Shown: positions 20,801-28,399 of the stretch, in pieces
Layout of the letters: every line of letters starts with the position of its first letter
Position numbering within the stretch: the first letter of the stretch is position 1
Assembly (NCBI GenBank): GCA_002751075.1
Contig: NAOQ01000692.1
Location: forward strand, 2,661-31,059
From: Ichthyophonus hoferi
Taxonomy: Eukaryota; Opisthokonta; Ichthyosporea; Ichthyophonida; Ichthyophonidae
Direction: 5' to 3'
DNA: 28,399 bases
Program-made: the position numbers and the translations under genes
The notes under the pieces: model-generated
Told to the model about the DNA's origin: nothing
The model's database searches: none
What the model saw: the letters and a program-made list of their open reading frames with translations, nothing else

Positions 20801-22408
20801 CGATATACAATCTACTATACCATACTATAACATCACATACTATACTATACTATATATAACCTACTATACCATACTATAACATAACATATTATACTATACT
20901 ATATATAACCTACTATACCATACTATAACATAACCTACTAATACCATACTATAACATAACCTACTAATACCATATTATAACATAACCTACTAATACCATA
21001 CTATAACATAACCTACTAATACCATACTATAACATAACCTACTAATACCATACTATAAAATAACCTACTAATACCATACTATAACAACCTACCCAGCCAA
21101 ATTAATGTCCCTCATAAAGTAGGCCCTTATCAACTGCCACAACATGCCTAGGATAAGGTCTATGTTGCCACCTGAGATATCCTCTCCTCCTATGTTCACC
21201 ATCTTGCAGCCGATCTTACGTGCCCCTGGGGTCATAGATATGTATGGGTGAGTGTTGTGTGTACGGTATAGGGTAGAGGGTATACTGTTGTATATAGGGA
21301 AATAGAGCAAAATGCTTGAGTCTTTAATTTTTACTATTGATTGAACAGTTAACCTTTTTTGTATTGGTGATTATATATATATGTATAGGTAGATAGGTAG
21401 GTATGTGTGTATGTAAGATAGGGAGACTTAATATCATGTTAAAAAGAAGTTATGTGTATGGTTAAATAGAAACAGTAAAGTCCTAGTATGGCATATAAAT
21501 CCCATATAGTAACCATAGTAACGTAATGTATAGGTCAAACCTACCATTAACAACACTGTTACAGTTGTGGGCAATCTCGAAAATATCATTACATCCGACC
21601 TTCTTAAGATTGGCAGTGTTAACCGCCATTTTGATATTTTTTTGTGGTATAGTGTCTGTAGGTAGGTAGGTAGGTCGGTAGGTAGGTAGGTAGGCAGATA
21701 GGTAAGTAATAAACTCCTTCATTCATTCTATTTACAATTATACTAAGATATTAATTTTTATTTTATTCAATCTATTTAATTAATTAAATTTAACGTACAG
21801 TCTCATGCAATTTAATTGGATCTAATCCGTTTTAAAGTTATCTTACCTGGTTGGATATAATTAATAAGATGGCACAGAATTCTTCCATCTCTTAAAGTTT
21901 CAAAACTCTGTGGGGCCAATGGAATTAGGTCTCCAAATGTCATCGCACGTTTTATTGGATAAGGATATGTGTTAAGATAAGAGATCAATAGGTGGTGATT
22001 GGACGACCGAGATAAAGAATGATTGATCTATAGGAATAGTACATACCTGTTGGTGACATAAAATAATGTGTATTATATAATTAATAGCAATAATCTATGA
22101 TATATATATATATATATATTGTGGGTACGAATATAGAAGGACTGCTAGAAAGAATATAGTAGAATTTGGTGAGATATAAAATAATGTAACACAAAGTAAT
22201 ATATTATATTACAATACAATACTATACACTGCAAGACGCTCTACCCTCTCCTTACCTTCAGAGGATCTGCCATGTCCATGGGTATTAACCCTGCCTCTTT
22301 TAAATTGGTATTATTCCTTAACATGTTATTAATTTGCTCAGAAAAGGCAGTAGCCATAGCCAAGGTTAGCTCCTTTGGACAAACCTTATTCAATTCACTA
22401 TCAGACAT
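14892..22408 (-). CDS. fimbrin-type tandem CH actin-binding unit fused to a long coiled coil, 617 aa
   Basis: Twenty coding exons in transcript order: 22408-22256, 21907-21847, 21655-21545, 21225-21093, 20541-20433, 20100-20023, 19367-19302, 18974-18911, 18747-18614, 18144-18048, 17810-17673, 17575-17505, 17393-17324, 17130-17033, 16772-16688, 16605-16477, 16322-16270, 16042-15983, 15302-15249, 14981-14892 (1854 nt; all GT-AG; phases agree). CH1 is about residues 14-152: LIPMDMAD, LRDGRILCHLIN, PDTI, KIGCKMVNIGGEDI and LGMLWQLIRA match plastin LIPMNPAD, GDGIVLCKMIN, PDTI, AIGCHVVNIGAEDL and LGLLWQIIKI. CH2 is about 153-282: EPGETLDKMM, IIRWFNYHLE, IKNFGKDMAD, LFQQVAPQ, TDDRMERATRLL and DIVAGN. 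Plastins have EF-hands before and a second actin-binding unit after; both are absent. Residues about 286-617 are Glu/Lys/Gln-rich heptad-like coiled coil. The start MSDSELNKV was chosen for the ACAATG context just after an acceptor. Likely an actin cross-linker or scaffold that dimerises through its tail (inference). Confidence 0.85.
16612..16675. repeat. GTAGG/TAGG-type repeat at the acceptor of intron 15
   Basis: A degenerate GTAGG, TTAGG and GTAGATAGG array lies just upstream (in transcript sense) of exon 16 of the CH/coiled-coil gene. Read on the minus strand it is CCTAC-rich and supplies the pyrimidine tract before CTACTATAG. Confidence 0.6.
18157..18202. repeat. (GTATAGA)n 7-bp tandem repeat, intron 9
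   Basis: About six units of GTATAGA lie about 15-60 bases upstream of exon 10 on the minus strand, where they read as CTATACT. The array makes up most of the acceptor-proximal part of this intron. Confidence 0.75.
19226..19266. repeat. (AGTAAT)n repeat, intron 7
   Basis: AGTAAT/AGTAAC units; the plus-strand frame over it gives an Asn-Ser run and is not a gene. Confidence 0.75.
20857..21092 (-). repeat. 26-bp minisatellite that repeats the 5' splice site of intron 4
   Basis: Six 26-bp units start at 20932, 20958, 20984, 21010, 21036 and 21062 on the plus strand, with older variant units from about 20857. In transcript sense each unit begins GTAGGTT and ends TATGGTATTA. The first GTAGGTT (21092-21086) is the actual donor of exon 4, so the array consists of serial copies of the donor and the bases behind it. 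Variation between units is slight, which suggests recent growth. Confidence 0.8.
21656..21706. repeat. (TAGG)n microsatellite forming the acceptor tract of intron 2
   Basis: About ten TAGG units with a few substitutions. On the minus strand they read CCTACCTA up to CTACAG, the 3' splice site of exon 3 of the CH/coiled-coil gene. It is a tetramer, not the TTAGG telomere pentamer. Confidence 0.85.
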
Positions 22409-22425
22409 TGTGATGATCTTACTGA
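22409..22425 (-). promoter_or_regulatory. 3' splice site just upstream of the CH/coiled-coil start codon
   Basis: On the minus strand TATTTTCAG ends at 22422, and the ATG at 22408 follows after 13 bases. This implies an upstream non-coding exon. In-frame translation before this ATG (to 22444) is therefore probably intron, which supports MSDSELNKV as the start. Confidence 0.55.
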
Positions 22426-23514
22426 AAATAGATAATAGAATCAAAAAGAGTAGGAGAAAGGAAGAGAAAAGGTAACATAATAAAATAAGTAGAAGGGAAA
22501 TGGTTTATAAATAAGTGGGTATATATGTATATATGTTATATAGAAATATAGATTGCAAGGAAAGAAAGAAAGAGAAAGAAGGTTAATCAAGTTAGCAGAA
22601 GAATACAGATGAGACTGCATGTTATGTCAAGTACTTATATGTTGTTGAGTATGTGTTTATATGTATTAATGTACACACGTATGTATATATATGTATGTTG
22701 TTATACTTTGGTTCGCATGTTTTGTTTCAATCTCCTTCCCTCCTCCCATTACCTCAATAGATCCAAATAAAATGACCTTCAAAAATTAATTCCAAAATAC
22801 GCTTATTACAGTCAGAATAAAAACTAGCATAAGTACACTCAAATTATTTTGTAGTATTTGTCTTATACAAAATGTTTTTATACCTGTGATGCAAGGCATC
22901 TATCTATCATTAAATGTTTTGTTTATAAAATGTAATTAAGGTGCAAAATAAATTGGGCCCCCTAGAGTGTAGCAGAGGGGGTGTATTACAATTTAACAAT
23001 TTTAAAATAAATAAATGCTTTATTTTATAATAAATAATAATATTGTAATTATATTAATCTTTTTAAACGCTAATTTATTTTTTTATTTTCAATTTTTAAT
23101 TATATTCTGGGTACATAAATTAAACAAATTGGTTTTATATTCATAGAAAAACATTATTAATATGGGCATTTTAAAATTTAAATAGGGGATAATTGAAGTT
23201 TATGGATATTATCATTTCATTCGATGAAGAAATAGTTTGTCCTTGGAATTTTTTGGTTAAAATTAATTGCAATCTTAGGAGCCTTATTAAAGCCACTTTA
23301 ATATATTTATATACTTGAAAGTATATTTATAAAGACTATTATTTTTTTATTTATATAAATTATTAATAATTTATTTGTTTATTTATATAATTATGTAAAT
23401 CATTGACATTTTATTTATATAATTAGTATAAATACGTATCAAATTAATTGTAAAAAATGTTATGTAATAACTGAATATGTTCTAATTAATAAACGTTATC
23501 CGACCAGAATTAAT

Positions 23515-23665
23515 AATAAGTATTCTCGCTCCTTATTGGTTACGATAAGTTTTGCGTCGCTGTTTCATATTTTAAGTTTGGTAGACCAATCAAAAGAATA
23601 TGCTGGAGCTTTGATTAATTTATGAAAATGCATTGTTTATAATTGGCGGAACATAACCGCATGCT
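23515..23665. promoter_or_regulatory. candidate promoter segment
   Basis: A local GC rise in otherwise AT-rich DNA, with ATTGG near 23537, CCAAT near 23587 and ATTGGCGG near 23642. Position suits a promoter or first non-coding exon for the minus-strand gene. CCAAT is common throughout the window, so this is weak evidence. Confidence 0.2.
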
Positions 23666-24329
23666 TGGTATTCTATTATATATATTTGCATGACTTTTAT
23701 GTATTATATCCAATAGTAATTAAACATTAATATATTTATGTTAAATTAAAAAATCATTAAAATAGTTCCCGCCTACATAAACACATAAACAAACTCGTGT
23801 ATTATGCTATGTATCTACTGAATATATTATATATTGTATTATATACTATATATATTATATTATTTAGTTTATTATACATTATATACTATACTATATAGTA
23901 TATTATTACATTTTTATATTATATATGTAACGGTAACCTACATCTTCTCGTAATACCTTATTACTATTATATTATATATTATAATATATAGTTTCTTTTA
24001 TACAAAGCATACATACGTATACATATATATATTAGATGGGTAACAATGAAACTATTAAGCGAAACAACACTATGTCACCAATAATCCCTCAAACTAATGG
24101 TAAATATATATGGCTATTATTTGACTCACTTAACCGTACACATCTTATTTTCTGATTAGATTGGTATTTTATTTTATATATTTTTGACATATAATACTTT
24201 AATCTTTGATTCTTTTGGTGATAAGCATATAGAAGTAGAATAATACAATAATATATCATAGTAAATAATATAACAAAAAAGGATTAGAAGAGCTCCATAG
24301 GGACTATGTTGATCTTTCATAGTGGGATA

Positions 24330-24590
24330 TGCTGTGTAATATGATATAATGTAAGATAAGATAGTATGAGATAGTATAATATAACACAAGATGGTATAAG
24401 ATAGTATAATATAATATAATATAATATGAGAAAGTGTCATATAGTAGAATATAATAAAATACAATATAACATAAATATAATATGAGATAGGGTCAGATAG
24501 TAGAATATAATATAATACAATACAACATAATATAATATAAGATAGTATAAGATAGTGTAATATAATACAATATAATATAGTATGTATCAG
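24330..24590. repeat. AT-rich minisatellite (GATAGTATAATATAATA-like)
   Basis: Irregular units mixing AAGATAGTAT, AATATAAT and ATGAGA. The 139-codon minus-strand frame over it (24174-24593) is a Tyr/Ile/Leu/Ser run produced by the repeat and is not a gene. Confidence 0.7.
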
Positions 24591-25284
24591 CATGATAATA
24601 ATCTAACTAATTTGCCTTGATTTGGTTAATTCTGATGGAGTGTAACTGGCCACTTCAAAATATGCTTTAAAATTATATATTGTTGCCTTGACAACCTTGA
24701 TTTCAAAGAGATTGCTGACTGGATAACTAATCACTAATTCACTAGGAGTAACCAATACCTATACCGGGGTGGTCAATGGTAACCATGGTTTGACCTGTGG
24801 AAATGGCGTCATTAAAAGATCAGAGCCAGTAGGAAATTGCTTGATTTGTTGATTATTGTATTGCATTGTATTTTATTGTATTATAGTATATTATCGTTTT
24901 ATAGAGGAGAGTCCCTAATTCGATAGAAACTTTTAAATTCTAAAATGATTATAAATACAACTGCGACCGTTAAACATAATGCTAATAAATTTTAAAATAG
25001 TCTTAGTAAGAATGTCAATGCAGACCATATAAATCATAAATATAATATAATATTTAATGATATATGCATTGGGAAAGCATGGAATAAACAAATAAATAAA
25101 GTCTGAGGCAGAAATCTCAAATCGAATTTAAATTTTTTTTTAAATTTCAAACTGGGAAATCAAACAGTAGAATTAACTTGAAATGTTCGGTTAAATTAAA
25201 ATTAACTTTAATCATCCACACATTATCACATGTTATAAAAACAGCTAGCATTTCGATTGGCGCATAACAGTATTTAAAAATTGA

Positions 25285-25288
<4 letters not shown>

Positions 25289-25319
<31 letters not shown>
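25289..25319. repeat. (TA)n microsatellite upstream of AMMECR1
   Basis: About 15 TA units, 240 bp before the AMMECR1 start codon. Confidence 0.9.
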
Positions 25320-25321
<2 letters not shown>

Positions 25322-25559
25322 TAAAAGGGCTTATGTAAAGCAATAGTAATTTTTTCTGGCCTTTAATTAACCAATCGTTTGTACTCTCACCCATACGTAG
25401 ATTTATTTATATTACGCACACGTAACTATTGGCGTAAATGCTAGTGCTTTCAACTGGTCATTGGCCTGGGATAGTATTTTACTTTTGCTATTGAATGGAT
25501 ATCATATAGAGAGTAATACACGAATACCCCACCATACACAACCATATCTCTAGAGAACT

Positions 25560-27437
<1,878 letters not shown>

Positions 27438-28399
27438 GAGGAATTATATAACACGACAGCTAACTAAATGGAGAAGTTAAATGCTATTGTTTTATTAACT
27501 CAATGGAACGATATCGTCAACGTGACCTATTTTTTATTTGAAGTAATTGTACATATATGATTGGAAGGATGTATTTTATAATTGCATCATATTTTATAAA
27601 GATGTAGTTTAATCTAATTGTATGGTATAGTATAAGGTTATAGCATAGCGTAACGGTATAGCATAGTATAATTGTATATACTAATACCAATAAAAGATCA
27701 AAATAATAACGTCAATGTAGAATACAGCGACACACCAGATTGCGTAAACTATAAAATTACAGAAAATATATGGCATAACAACCTGTAGGCATGAAATAGT
27801 TAAAACTGATTACATAAACAAGCTTTAAAAATAAAAAGACCGAAAAAAACTGTAATAGACGTTAACATATCTTTAAACCTTTACCCAAATCGATAATGGA
27901 TTTTCCGGACTACTATAATACGTTCTATAACAGCATAATGCCCTGAGTATTTTAGCTACAGTTATTAGGCTGAATACTTCGCGATGTTTTTACGTTATAA
28001 CACATAGTTTATTGTTCGTTTTGCCTGGTACATCTGAATATTCAATAGCGCTTACAATGAGGTATCAATCTGTTGAAAGAGTTATAGATTAATTAATGGC
28101 AATTCATTAAGTACCTGGTTCTACTAATTATGTTTAATTACGACTAGTTTAGCTAAGGAAAGTCTAGCTCGGGAATTCAACATGGTTATTAGGTAGTATC
28201 GGCCATTGGTTTTTAGGTATACGTAGTGATACATGATACAAACAGAATGATTCTTTGAATAATCATTGGAAAATATGTTGCAAACAACACAGTGTGGTAG
28301 AACTCCAAAACGAGGATATACTTACCTATAATGTTTGTCGCAATGTCAACTGGTATTGACCTGGGCCAACCACTAGATCCACATATTTAGTTTGTGTTA
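27438..28399. other. AMMECR1 3' region and flank, no gene recognised
   Basis: It starts with the presumed 3' UTR. Short GGTATAGCATAG-type repeats lie near 27620-27675. The final 500 bases have somewhat higher GC but no frame or motif that I could assign. Confidence 0.4.
27689..27694 (+). terminator. candidate polyadenylation signal of AMMECR1
   Basis: AATAAA about 250 bases after the AMMECR1 stop. In AT-rich DNA such hexamers arise by chance, so the assignment is tentative. Confidence 0.35.

Larger units (their letters stand above)
22425..25559. other. intergenic region between divergent genes
   Basis: About 3.1 kb, very AT-rich, with no exon that I could support. It holds long poly(T)/poly(A) tracts, an AT-rich minisatellite (24330-24590) and a (TA)n tract (25289-25319). 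The segment 23515-23665 has higher GC with CCAAT boxes in both orientations and a TTGGCGG string. The 5' end and promoter of the minus-strand CH/coiled-coil gene and the promoter of AMMECR1 should lie here. Confidence 0.45.

Noticed and set aside
20857-21092. Regular 26-bp repeats considered as a CRISPR array
   Set aside because: The units are contiguous without unique spacers, lie in an intron of a eukaryotic gene, and contain the donor splice site.
21656-21706. (TAGG)n considered as interstitial telomere repeat
   Set aside because: The unit is a tetramer rather than TTAGG or TTAGGG, and it sits exactly at a splice acceptor.
22409-22444. Upstream in-frame Met (MILLSIFSKIIT) as the start of the CH/coiled-coil protein
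   Set aside because: The bases include a strong 3' splice site (TATTTTCAG), so this stretch is probably intron; the downstream ATG has a better context and fits the CH1 length.
24174-24593. 139-codon minus-strand frame
   Set aside because: It is the translation of an AT-rich minisatellite (Tyr/Ile/Leu/Ser runs).

Overview
The window is AT-rich (roughly 30% GC by eye), intron-rich nuclear DNA of a eukaryote. It carries three multi-exon protein genes whose exons I could join by hand with consistent phase. TMEM106, AMMECR1 and a fimbrin-type actin-binding protein, short introns (about 80-680 bp), AATAAA signals, a Tc1/mariner relic and abundant simple repeats suggest an animal or close relative with a compact genome. 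The species cannot be named from the sequence.

Layout: 1-3650 has scattered coding-like stretches on the plus strand (259-513, 1189-1533, 2884-3081, 3331-3648) that I cannot assign, and one intact copy of a dispersed repeat (about 2620-2830). 4450-5372 is a decayed IS630/Tc1/mariner element with 15-bp terminal inverted repeats. 5855-9313 (+) is a six-exon TMEM106-family gene, 277 aa. About 10932-12612 is a second copy of the dispersed repeat, split by a foldback element with arms near 0.5 kb; a 414-N assembly gap lies inside the left arm. 12944-13333 (-) looks like a relic of a small secreted cysteine-rich protein. 14892-22408 (-) is a 20-exon gene for a 617-aa protein: one fimbrin-type actin-binding unit (two CH domains) followed by about 330 residues of coiled coil, with no EF-hands and no second actin-binding unit. 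22425-25559 is AT-rich intergenic DNA between divergent genes. 25560-27437 (+) is a complete five-exon AMMECR1 gene, 212 aa. The rest to 28399 has no recognisable gene.

The three genes do not form an obvious pathway: TMEM106 proteins are late endosome/lysosome membrane proteins, AMMECR1 is a conserved nuclear/cytosolic protein of uncertain biochemistry, and the third is cytoskeletal. The most unusual points are the fimbrin/coiled-coil architecture; a 26-bp minisatellite that repeats the 5' splice site of one of its introns; microsatellites serving as 3' splice-site pyrimidine tracts in several introns; strong over-representation of CCAAT/ATTGG; and a foldback element whose pre-insertion site is represented by a paralogous empty copy in the same window.
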